This document shows, piece after piece, positions 1 through 7,220 of a stretch of 64,000 nucleotides of DNA; within the stretch, counting starts at the first letter, position 1; every line of letters begins with the position of its first letter. The stretch is from an uncultured Candidatus Saccharibacteria bacterium (GTDB taxonomy: Bacteria; Patescibacteriota; Saccharimonadia; Saccharimonadales; Saccharimonadaceae). A model generated the notes under the pieces. That model was given only the letters and a program-made list of their open reading frames with translations. It was not told the DNA's origin and made no database searches. Location of the stretch: NCBI GenBank assembly GCA_948945085.1, contig CARBGY010000003.1:1-64000 (forward strand), read 5' to 3'. Made by a program: the position numbers and the translations under genes.

Positions 1-84
1 AACCTCGAGGGTTATTTTATTCTGCTTATAGTGCAATATGTTCGTTTAGCTAACACTCGCCATAAACCCAGACGCAATCGAATC
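1..84. other. Left-edge intergenic sequence, no gene seen
   Basis: No ORF with coding character is seen here. The first bases contain a short AACC/GGTT hairpin followed by an AT-rich stretch, which could be the end of a terminator for an upstream gene outside the window. The rest is the upstream flank of the rplJ promoter. Confidence 0.3.
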
Positions 85-112
85 TTGTTTTTTTCTCAAA
101 CTTTGCTATAAT
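85..112 (+). promoter_or_regulatory. rplJ-rplL promoter
   Basis: A TTGTTT -35 at 85-90 is followed after 16 nt by TATAAT at 107-112. A TG one base upstream of the box makes it an extended -10, the TGYTATAAT form that recurs through the window. Transcription would start near 119, giving a leader of about 195 nt before rplJ. Confidence 0.8.
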
Positions 113-117
113 AGGCT

Positions 118-250
118 CAGTTATTCTAAAGACAGTGGCGGAATAGGGAAGTATTTCATATTCTTAATCATGCTACCGAGGAAATCTCTTATGGGTCTGA
201 AAGGGTAACGATGCTTAACAACTTACTAGCAGCATATCATGCCGTCATGG
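118..250 (+). promoter_or_regulatory. Ribosomal protein L10 leader (autoregulatory RNA)
   Basis: The untranslated leader of rplJ carries features typical of the bacterial L10 leader: a GACAG segment, then GTGGC at 135-139 able to pair with GCTAC at 172-176, with CTTAAT before it and CCGAGG (176-181) after. In known L10 leaders this region binds L10(L12)4 and represses the operon. The fit to the family is by eye; a covariance-model search against RF00557 would decide it. Confidence 0.65.
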
Positions 251-315
251 AGAATATTGTAGGGTTAATTACAATACCATGTCTGCATTTTATAAAATCT
301 AACCAAGGAACTTTT

Positions 316-837
316 ATGGCAATTTCAAAAGCAAAAAAAGACACTTTGGTTGCTGATTTAACCACGCTCCTTTCGGACGCAAAATTGACCGCTTATGCTC
401 GTTATCAGGGCATGACCGTTGCCGATCTCCAGGAGCTTCGCAAAGTCGCTCGTGAAAACGGCGTCAAAATCAAGGTCGTTAAAAACCGCCTTGTTCGCGT
501 CGCTATGAACGAAATCGGCGTTTATAAAGACACCGATACGACTGGCCTTGTTGGGCAACTCATCTATGCAATTTCCAGCGAAGATGAAGTTGCTCCCGCA
601 AAAATCTTAGCTGAGTTTGCTAAGTCTCATCCTGCTCTTGAGCTTGCTGGTGGTTTTAATGATACCGGCAAAGCCCTCGACCAAGCTGAGATTACCACTC
701 TCGCTAAAATGCCGTCGAAAAACGAGCTTATTGCCCAGGTTGTTGCTCAACTTCTTTCTCCAGCAACCGATTCCATCTCCGCCCTTACTGGTGGTCTTTC
801 CGGAATCGTTTCTGGTCTCGAAGCCAAAGCGAACTAA
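316..837 (+). CDS. rplJ: 50S ribosomal protein L10
   Basis: L10 anchors the L7/L12 dimers to 23S rRNA to form the ribosomal stalk. The 173-residue product starts MAISKAKKDTLVADL and has the usual order: an N-terminal RNA-binding domain (the ELRKVARENGVKIKVVKNRL region) and a C-terminal helix that carries L7/L12. The frame is open upstream to 211, but that stretch is the regulatory leader. ATG 316 is preceded by an AAGGA ribosome site at the right distance and matches the family N-terminus. rplL follows 53 nt downstream in the same transcript, and the L10 leader upstream suggests autogenous control. Length and sequence are ordinary for the family. Confidence 0.96.
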   Translation: MAISKAKKDTLVADLTTLLSDAKLTAYARYQGMTVADLQELRKVARENGVKIKVVKNRLVRVAMNEIGVYKDTDTTGLVGQLIYAISSEDEVAPAKILAEFAKSHPALELAGGFNDTGKALDQAEITTLAKMPSKNELIAQVVAQLLSPATDSISALTGGLSGIVSGLEAKAN

Positions 838-890
838 TTTGCAACTAAAAGATTAATTTAAAAACTTAATTTACAAAAAAGGATTTAATT

Positions 891-1271
891 ATGGCTACAG
901 ATATCAAAGCATTGGCCGAACAGTTGGTCAACATGACCATCCTTGAGGTCAACGAACTTAAAAACGTTCTTAAAGATGAATACGGCATCGAGCCAGCCAC
1001 TGCGGCTGTCGCTGTTGCCGCCGCTCCAGCAGAAGGCGGTGCCGCTGCTGACGAAGGCAAATCTGAATACGACGTCGTTTTGAAGGACGCCGGTGCTCAA
1101 AAAATCGCTGTCATCAAGGCTGTTAAAGAAATCACCGGTCTTGGTCTTGGTGAAGCTAAAGCTATCGTCGACGGTGCTCCAGCTACCGTAAAAGAAAAAG
1201 TCAAGAAAGACGAAGCTGAAACCATGAAGAAAACCCTGGAAGAAGCTGGCGCGACTATCGAACTCGCGTAA
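891..1271 (+). CDS. rplL: 50S ribosomal protein L7/L12
   Basis: This is the stalk protein that recruits translational GTPases. The 126-residue product has an N-terminal dimerisation helix (about 1-35), an Ala/Gly-rich hinge (about 38-58) and the compact C-terminal domain (about 60-126) with the conserved [20 protein letters not shown] segment. An AAAGGA ribosome site precedes ATG 891. It is cotranscribed with rplJ and closed by a strong terminator at 1303-1335, so the unit is the standard two-gene rplJL operon. Confidence 0.97.
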   Translation: MATDIKALAEQLVNMTILEVNELKNVLKDEYGIEPATAAVAVAAAPAEGGAAADEGKSEYDVVLKDAGAQKIAVIKAVKEITGLGLGEAKAIVDGAPATVKEKVKKDEAETMKKTLEEAGATIELA

Positions 1272-1302
1272 TTTGACCGCTCCGCTTGCTAGTAAGCTGA
1301 TC

Positions 1303-1335
1303 AAAAGTGGACCTCGAATGGGGTCCACTTTTTGG
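1303..1335 (+). terminator. Intrinsic terminator of rplJL
   Basis: An AAAGTGGACC arm and a GGTCCACTTT arm enclose a short loop and run into a T-tract. The perfect 10-bp stem and position 32 nt after rplL make this a clear Rho-independent terminator. Confidence 0.93.
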
Positions 1336-1415
1336 TTTTATATTTCCTATGTATTTTTTACAACATCTCGCTACCCACCACAGTTAAATCGGTGGAAAAC
1401 TTTTGACTCTCATTC

Positions 1416-1442
1416 TTGACTTTTTGACTTCAAGGATATAAT
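1416..1442 (+). promoter_or_regulatory. Promoter upstream of the 172-aa hypothetical and dnaX
   Basis: TTGACT at 1416-1421 and TATAAT at 1437-1442 are 15 nt apart. Two more TTGACT copies (1403 and 1424) flank the first, so the exact -35 is uncertain. The start codon lies 45 nt downstream. Confidence 0.6.
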
Positions 1443-1487
1443 ATAGAATCAGTATTAAAGTTAATGTGACAGACTGGATGCGAGGTA

Positions 1488-2006
1488 ATGTCTGAACTAG
1501 CAGAAAAACAAATCAAGCGTTTACGTGGTCTTATTCAAGAGGCCGAGACAAATCTTGCCGCAGCAAAAGAGCTGCTGATTTCCGTGCTTGGCGATGGAGA
1601 AGTTATTACTGCTCCTCGCGAAACAGTTGTTTCTAGCCCAGAAGGAAAGATTATCGAAGGAGTCTTTGATGGTCAAATCATGATCGGTCCTGACGGCAAA
1701 AACTACCCAGTACCTGCTAATTATGCTTCTAAATCTAAGCTTATCGAAGGCGACATCCTTAAGCTTACAATTACTCCAGAAGGTCGCTTCCTTTATAAAC
1801 AAATCGGCCCTGTTGAACGAAAAGCTGTTATTGGTACCCTAATCCACCACGATGATAAGTATTACATCGAAGTCGGTGGTCGCGAATATGAAGTCTTATA
1901 CGCTTCTGTTACTTACTTCCATCTTCGTGAAGGTAGTCAAGTTTCCGCCATCATTCCCGCCAATAACGACCAAGCCGCTTGGGCCGCCGTTGAGGCCGCT
2001 CTCTAG
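1488..2006 (+). CDS. Conserved hypothetical protein, coiled coil plus beta-rich domain
   Basis: The 172-residue product is not assigned to a functional family here. Residues 1-32 look like a charged coiled coil (AEKQIKRLRGLIQEAETNL). The rest is predicted beta-rich with repeated short strands and Gly turns (GVFDGQIMIGPDGKNYPVP, then two further segments ending in EYEVLYASVTYFHLREG), suggesting a small OB- or barrel-like fold. There is no signal peptide or membrane segment, so it should be cytosolic. It lies 2 nt upstream of dnaX and should be cotranscribed with it. The position between rplL and dnaX suggests a translation- or replication-linked housekeeping role, but that is inference. Confidence 0.85.
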   Translation: MSELAEKQIKRLRGLIQEAETNLAAAKELLISVLGDGEVITAPRETVVSSPEGKIIEGVFDGQIMIGPDGKNYPVPANYASKSKLIEGDILKLTITPEGRFLYKQIGPVERKAVIGTLIHHDDKYYIEVGGREYEVLYASVTYFHLREGSQVSAIIPANNDQAAWAAVEAAL

Positions 2007-2008
2007 GT

Positions 2009-3493
2009 ATGACTTCAAAGACCGACCCATCACAGGACGAAGTCACCACTCCTCGCGTTCTCTACCGCAAGTATCGTCCAACCAGCCTGTCTGACGTCGT
2101 CGGTCAGGAACAAGTTACGACCGTCCTTGATAATTCACTTAAACAAGGCAAAGTTGGTCATGCCTACCTTTTTATCGGCCCTCGCGGTACTGGTAAAACC
2201 TCCGTTGCCCGTATTTTTGCTCATGCTGTTAATGATTTTCCTTATAACGTGGAAGATCATTATCTCGATATCATCGAAATCGACGCTGCTTCTAATACTG
2301 GCGTAGATAATATCCGTGAACTTCGCGAAAAAGCTGTTATTGCGCCCACCAAAGGTAAATATAAAGTTTATATTATTGACGAAGTTCACATGTTAACCAA
2401 AAGCGCCTCTAACGCTCTCCTAAAAACCCTCGAAGAACCTCCCGAACACGTTATTTTCATTATGGCTACTACCGATGCTTACAAAGTCCCCATAACTATT
2501 TCTTCTCGTACTCAAGTCCATACTTTTAAGCTTGCTAACCCCGAAGTTATGCAAAAACACCTCCGCCAAATTTCCGACCAAGAGGGAATTAAAATCACCG
2601 ACGACGCACTAAAAATCATCGTCCGTCGCGGCGGCGGCTCCTTCCGTGATTCGTTAAGCCTCCTTGACCAAATCTCTACTTTATCCGACGACGAAATTAC
2701 TGATACTTTACTTGAAAATTCTCTCGGTCTCCCTCAGGAACAAATTTTAAAAGAATTACTTACTAGTTTCGCCAACCACGACACCACCAAAATCCACCAA
2801 CTCTTAAAAGATCTACTTAATACCGGCATCAAACCCGAAACTATTGCTAGCGAACTAATTAATCTAATTATTAAAGACCCTAAACCTTCCTGTTTGCCTC
2901 TTCTTGCTAAACTTCCCGATATTAAGGACCCATTTGCGGAGGCGCGGCTACTCCTGGCTTTTTTAAACGTTGATTACTCTGTACAAAAAGTAGTTAATTC
3001 TTCTATTGAAAATCTCAATCCGAAACCTCCAAAAACCAGCATTCGCGACCGAATCGCCCAAAAACATGCCCAGAAAACTTCTCTAACTGTTACTCCTGAT
3101 TCATCACCTTCCGTCCCAGAAACACCAAAACCGATCCAAAACGAGACTAACCCAGCATCCACTGCTAGGGTTAAACCTATCAACTCCCAGAATTTCGCTT
3201 GGGAAGCCTTCCTTGAGCGCGTCCAGACCGAAAATAGCGCCGCTTATAACCAAATCCGAAGTGCTGATTATGATTTTGATGGAGAAACTTTACATATTTA
3301 CCCTGCAAGCAAAATCGCTAAAAGTATTCTCGAAAAACCGACCTACAGTCAAGCCCTTGTTAAGTGTCTTGACGGTATTAAACTTAACATCCAGCCAGCT
3401 GGCTCAAAGCCCTACCCAGAAGATAGTCCACTTTCCAAAATCTCTGCTATAATGGGGGGAGTACAAGAGATAAAAGGAGAGATGCCGTTCTGA
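2009..3493 (+). CDS. dnaX: DNA polymerase III subunit gamma/tau
   Basis: This is the clamp-loader ATPase that assembles the replicative holoenzyme. The 494-residue protein has Walker A GPRGTGKTS at 57-65, a Walker B-type IIDEVHM near residue 120, sensor 1 (MATTD) and an RFC-like second domain. After about residue 340 it becomes Pro/Ser/Thr-rich, then ends in a small folded C-terminal segment. Oddly, the four-cysteine zinc module that family members carry between the P-loop helix and the IEIDAAS strand is absent: only about 13 residues without Cys bridge that position. No A-rich slippery site for a gamma/tau frameshift was noticed. It sits 2 nt after the preceding hypothetical and is followed by dnaB, forming a replication pair. 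Confidence 0.93.
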   Translation: MTSKTDPSQDEVTTPRVLYRKYRPTSLSDVVGQEQVTTVLDNSLKQGKVGHAYLFIGPRGTGKTSVARIFAHAVNDFPYNVEDHYLDIIEIDAASNTGVDNIRELREKAVIAPTKGKYKVYIIDEVHMLTKSASNALLKTLEEPPEHVIFIMATTDAYKVPITISSRTQVHTFKLANPEVMQKHLRQISDQEGIKITDDALKIIVRRGGGSFRDSLSLLDQISTLSDDEITDTLLENSLGLPQEQILKELLTSFANHDTTKIHQLLKDLLNTGIKPETIASELINLIIKDPKPSCLPLLAKLPDIKDPFAEARLLLAFLNVDYSVQKVVNSSIENLNPKPPKTSIRDRIAQKHAQKTSLTVTPDSSPSVPETPKPIQNETNPASTARVKPINSQNFAWEAFLERVQTENSAAYNQIRSADYDFDGETLHIYPASKIAKSILEKPTYSQALVKCLDGIKLNIQPAGSKPYPEDSPLSKISAIMGGVQEIKGEMPF

Positions 3494-3560
3494 CGTTAAC
3501 GTAACCACGTTCCAGGAACTGTAAACTAAAAGTTGTCGACATCTCTTTAGAGGAGGTAGC

Positions 3561-4946
3561 ATGGAACAACCCGATACGACCGAACTGCGCGACAGTAACC
3601 CTAATTCTGGCCGCGTTCCTCCCCAAGATCTTGAAGCCGAAAAATCTCTTCTCGGCGCCATTTTACTTTCTGACCAAAGCTTCCCCGACATTCTAACCAT
3701 TGTCCAGGCTGAAGATTTTTACGATCCTCGTCATATCGACATCTACCAGGGTATGACCGATCTTTACAACAACCACCGCCCAATCGATCTCATGACCTTA
3801 ACTTCCGAGCTTAAAGGTAAAGGGAAACTTAAGTCCATCGGTGGATCACCTTATTTAACTGAACTAACTAACTTTGTCCCTACCGCTTCCCATGCTGATG
3901 CTTATGCCGAAATTATCGCCCAAGCCGCACTTCGTCGTCGCCTTATTCAAGTTGGCACTGACATCGCTAGCGCCGTATATACTAGCAACAGCAAAATTGC
4001 CGAACTGGTTGGTGAAGCTGAGCAAAAACTTTTCACCGTCTCCAATAAAACCGTTAAAACCGACTACAGTGCACTAGGCGATCTTTTAGTTGACGCCTAT
4101 GACCGCATCGAAGAACTCCATCGCAACAAAGGTGCTTTACGTGGTCTTAAAACCGGCTTTCACGATCTCGACAATAAAACCGCTGGTTTTCAAAAAGGCG
4201 ATCTTATTATTATCGGCGCTCGCCCAGCAATGGGTAAAACCACTTTTGCTCAGAACCTCGCCTATAACGTCGCCACTCGAAACGGCGACCGTAGTGGTGT
4301 ACTGTTCTTCTCTATGGAAATGGCCAAAAATGAAATTGTCGATCGTATGATTTCTGACATTGCTGGTGTTGATGCTTGGAAAATTCGTACTGGTAATGTT
4401 TCCGATGATGATTTCGCCAAAATCGGTGACGCTCTCGGCGAACTCGACGAAGTTCCGATGTACATTGATGACACTAGCTCTATGGATATTTATGCCGTTC
4501 AAAATAAGGCTCGTCGCGCCCATCATGACCAAAACATCGGCATGATCATTGTTGACTATCTTCAGCTCATCCAGGGGTCAGATCGATATAAAGGCAACCG
4601 CGTTCAGGAGGTGACCGAAATTTCTCGTGGCCTCAAACAGCTCGCCAGGGAACTAGAAATCCCCGTCATCGCCCTTGCCCAGCTTTCTCGTGGTGTTACT
4701 GGCCGCGATGACCCGCGCCCAGTTCTCTCCGATCTTCGTGAATCTGGCTCAATCGAGCAAGATGCCGACCTTGTTATGTTTCTTCATCGTCCCGACTATT
4801 ACAAACAAAATAATGATGACTTTGTTCCTACTAACATCACTGAGCTTATCCTCGCTAAACACCGCCACGGACCTGTTGGCAAAGTCGAACTTTACTTCCA
4901 TCCCGAATTACTTCGCTTTATGTCAGTTGACCATAATCATGAATAA
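3561..4946 (+). CDS. dnaB: Replicative DNA helicase DnaB
   Basis: This hexameric 5'-3' helicase drives the replication fork. The 461-residue product shows the N-terminal domain beginning VPPQDLEAEKSLLGA, the linker, and the RecA-like C-terminal domain with Walker A GARPAMGKTTF (about 220), Walker B IIVDYLQL and the LSDLRESGSIEQDAD segment. The length is normal and there is no intein. ATG 3561 has a GAGGAGGT ribosome site. A TATAAT at 3448-3453 inside the end of dnaX could give the gene its own transcript, but its -35 is weak. Confidence 0.96.
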   Translation: MEQPDTTELRDSNPNSGRVPPQDLEAEKSLLGAILLSDQSFPDILTIVQAEDFYDPRHIDIYQGMTDLYNNHRPIDLMTLTSELKGKGKLKSIGGSPYLTELTNFVPTASHADAYAEIIAQAALRRRLIQVGTDIASAVYTSNSKIAELVGEAEQKLFTVSNKTVKTDYSALGDLLVDAYDRIEELHRNKGALRGLKTGFHDLDNKTAGFQKGDLIIIGARPAMGKTTFAQNLAYNVATRNGDRSGVLFFSMEMAKNEIVDRMISDIAGVDAWKIRTGNVSDDDFAKIGDALGELDEVPMYIDDTSSMDIYAVQNKARRAHHDQNIGMIIVDYLQLIQGSDRYKGNRVQEVTEISRGLKQLARELEIPVIALAQLSRGVTGRDDPRPVLSDLRESGSIEQDADLVMFLHRPDYYKQNNDDFVPTNITELILAKHRHGPVGKVELYFHPELLRFMSVDHNHE

Positions 4947-4972
4947 ACTCTCTCCTAACCATTTTCCTATGT

Positions 4973-4978
4973 TATAAT
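4973..4978 (+). promoter_or_regulatory. -10 box of a leaderless promoter (GT-C gene)
   Basis: TATAAT ends 6 nt before the GTG start at 4985, so the transcript should begin at the start codon. No purine-rich ribosome site is present between them. Confidence 0.65.
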
Positions 4979-4984
4979 AGATAT

Positions 4985-6448
4985 GTGAAGAAACTAACCA
5001 TTTCGAAACTTTTTCTTTATCGCTACCGTTTTATTATCGGTTTTATTTTGCTTAGTGCGGCCTATATTACTCTGCTTTTCGGGCTTCCGCTTCTCGCTCC
5101 TAATGGCCTCTCCGAAGCCGAAATGGAATCCGCCACCCGCTCTTATGACCTACATCTTGACTCAATTTTCCGTGGCGACATCGTCGATCTGCCTTACCGT
5201 GCCCTCCAAAAACTATCCATCATGACTTTTGGCTTAACTATTTACTCCGTTAAATTACCAAGTATCATTATTGGCCTTATGCTTGGCGGACTACTTATCC
5301 TGCTCCTTAACCGTTGGTTTAAAAGTAATGTTGCATTGCTTGCTTCAATTTTAGCCGTGCTTTCCGCATCTTTTCTCTATCTCGCTGGATCAGGCACTCC
5401 ATTAATCATGCTAGTCTTTTGGCCAACCCTCCTCCTCTGGCTCGGCTCAAAAATCCAAGGTGTCACTAAACCTAAACCCATGTATTGTTTTGTCTTCGCT
5501 TTTACCTTACTGGCATCAATTTTCACTCCTCACCTTATCTATCTCGCTCTGTTCATCGTTAGCTTTGCACTACTACATCCACACCTTCGTTTTACCATTA
5601 AAACCCTCCCAACCTTTCCCCTCGTTCTCACCATCTTTATTATCATCATGGGCCTAGCCGCTCTCGTCATGGCATCCGTTATTAACCCCGCTATCATCAC
5701 CGAACTATTGCTATCTCCTGGTCTCACACTTGGTCAATTCTTCCACAACATCCAGACCGCCTTCCTACCATTTTTCGCTTGGAACAGCACACTAGAAAGC
5801 TCCTTCTTGTCGCCATTCGTCGGCCTCGCTTCAGTCGCTCTCGCCGTTATCGGTCTCCTTTCAACCGCCAAAGGTTTTTTTGCTTCCCGCAACTCAATTG
5901 CTACCTGCTTAATCGTCTTTACCATTTTCCTATCCGGTTTAAACCCGGAATCAGCCATCCTTATTTTACTCCCTATTGCAATCCTCATTGCTCACGGTTT
6001 ACGTTATATCCTTGCTAAATGGTACGACCTTTTCCCTGATAACCCCTATGCTCGCATTTCTGCCGTTTTTCCCATCGGTCTATTTTTAGGTATCATGATT
6101 ATCGGCGGTATTAGTCATTTCATCTTCGGCTATCGTTATATCCCTATGGTTGCCGGCGCCTTCAACAATGATCTTGCTTTAGTTTCTGAACATCTTGCCG
6201 ATGGCACTACTCTTTATATTCTTGATAACCCCACAAGTTATAACTTTTATAAAATCCTCGAAGATCAAGGCGCTTACCAAGTCGAAGATATCTTCCCAGA
6301 GCAAAATTTACCTAAGACCTACGCTACTCTCGGATTCTCAGACACCCCTGGCGACATAAAACGTATTATAACCTCGCCAAAATCCGATAATTCTGATAGA
6401 ATATACATATATACAAGTAATCAAGTTATTGAAGAAGTAAACGAATAA
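4985..6448 (+). CDS. Polytopic GT-C type membrane glycosyltransferase (GT39/ArnT-like)
   Basis: The 487-residue protein has roughly eleven membrane segments, starting with one at about residues 15-38, and a soluble C-terminal tail of about 80 residues. The first extracytoplasmic loop contains acidic residues (GLSEAEMES) followed by a Y-D/H-rich stretch, as in GT-C enzymes that move sugars from polyprenyl-phosphate donors. No close subfamily is recognised, so the donor and acceptor are unknown. It starts at GTG 4985, which is 6 nt after a TATAAT box. ybaB and hpf follow at 10-nt and 9-nt spacing and are probably in the same transcript. Confidence 0.7.
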   Translation: MKKLTISKLFLYRYRFIIGFILLSAAYITLLFGLPLLAPNGLSEAEMESATRSYDLHLDSIFRGDIVDLPYRALQKLSIMTFGLTIYSVKLPSIIIGLMLGGLLILLLNRWFKSNVALLASILAVLSASFLYLAGSGTPLIMLVFWPTLLLWLGSKIQGVTKPKPMYCFVFAFTLLASIFTPHLIYLALFIVSFALLHPHLRFTIKTLPTFPLVLTIFIIIMGLAALVMASVINPAIITELLLSPGLTLGQFFHNIQTAFLPFFAWNSTLESSFLSPFVGLASVALAVIGLLSTAKGFFASRNSIATCLIVFTIFLSGLNPESAILILLPIAILIAHGLRYILAKWYDLFPDNPYARISAVFPIGLFLGIMIIGGISHFIFGYRYIPMVAGAFNNDLALVSEHLADGTTLYILDNPTSYNFYKILEDQGAYQVEDIFPEQNLPKTYATLGFSDTPGDIKRIITSPKSDNSDRIYIYTSNQVIEEVNE

Positions 6449-6458
6449 AGGAGTTAAT

Positions 6459-6755
6459 ATGGGTGCAACTATGGATCAAATGAAGGTTTTGAACCAACTA
6501 CGTAAAGCACAAAAGTCCCTCAAAAACGAAATTGTTGAAGTTGAGGCAGGCGATGGTGCTGTTACTGTCCAGATTACCGGTGAATTAAAAATCAAAAGCG
6601 TCAAAATCGATCCAGAAAAAGTCGATCTTGACGATATTGAAGAACTCGAGCACTGGATTGAAGATTGTATGCGTGACGGCTACGCCAAAGCTCAAGAAAT
6701 CGCTACCGACAAAATGAAACCTCTAATGGGTAATTTAAGCAATTTAGGTTTATAA
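6459..6755 (+). CDS. ybaB: YbaB/EbfC family nucleoid-associated protein
   Basis: YbaB/EbfC proteins are small dimeric DNA-binding proteins. The 98-residue product has the family pattern: an N-terminal helix (QMKVLNQLRKAQKSLKNEI), a central beta sheet with VTVQITGELKIKSVKIDPE, and a C-terminal helix rich in acidic residues and KAQEIATDKM. The ATG has an AAGGAG ribosome site 5 nt upstream. In many bacteria ybaB sits next to dnaX and recR; here dnaX is 3 kb upstream in the same orientation. Confidence 0.9.
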   Translation: MGATMDQMKVLNQLRKAQKSLKNEIVEVEAGDGAVTVQITGELKIKSVKIDPEKVDLDDIEELEHWIEDCMRDGYAKAQEIATDKMKPLMGNLSNLGL

Positions 6756-6764
6756 GGAGCTACC

Positions 6765-7127
6765 GTGATCGACAAAATTGATTTAAGCGGCAACAATTAT
6801 AAAGTTTCTGATAGTTTTTACAAATACGCGACCAAACGCATTGGTAAGCTTGATCGGTATTTACCACGTGCAAACAAAAAAGATGTTGTTGCGAAAATCG
6901 TCGTTACCGAAGTCGATAAACCTCATAACAATAAATACACGATTTCCGTCGCTATGGAAATCCCAGGTGGAAAGGTTATTACCGCTAAAGATGATTGTTC
7001 CAATGTTTTCGCTGGTATTGACATTTTAGAAGCCAAACTAAAAGGGCAAATCCGTCGTTTTAAACTCGAGTCCACCCCACACCTTTCACGCAAAGGTCTC
7101 AAAAGCTTATTTATTAAAAAATCATAA
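6765..7127 (+). CDS. hpf: Ribosome hibernation promoting factor, short HPF/RaiA type
   Basis: This protein binds the 30S decoding site of idle ribosomes. The 120-residue product is the short form, without the extended C-terminal dimerisation domain: the beta-alpha-beta-beta-beta-alpha fold covers about residues 1-105 (KVSDSFYKYATKRIGKLDRY, then the KYTISVAMEIPGGKVITAK strands and the FAGIDILEAKLKGQIRR helix). The start is GTG 6765 with AAGGAGC just upstream. It lies 9 nt after ybaB and upstream of secA, a common location for hpf. Confidence 0.88.
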   Translation: MIDKIDLSGNNYKVSDSFYKYATKRIGKLDRYLPRANKKDVVAKIVVTEVDKPHNNKYTISVAMEIPGGKVITAKDDCSNVFAGIDILEAKLKGQIRRFKLESTPHLSRKGLKSLFIKKS

Positions 7128-7180
7128 AATAGCGGCTGTTTGTGACCTGCGCTAAAGTTACTAAACTTCAAAAAGTGTGC

Positions 7181-7186
7181 TATAAT
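7181..7186 (+). promoter_or_regulatory. secA promoter -10
   Basis: TATAAT preceded by TGC forms an extended -10, 34 nt before the chosen secA start. The short leader contains a GGAG ribosome site, so secA is an SD-led gene, unlike many neighbours. Confidence 0.7.
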
Positions 7187-7220
7187 AAAAAGAATAATTG
7201 TGGATTTTTGTGGAGATAAC

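Noticed and set aside
3448..3453. Independent dnaB promoter inside dnaX
   Set aside because: TATAAT is present but no acceptable -35 lies upstream, so it was mentioned in the dnaB entry but not listed.
2009..3493. Programmed gamma/tau frameshift in dnaX
   Set aside because: No A-AAA-AAG type slippery heptamer with a following stem was seen near the domain III boundary.
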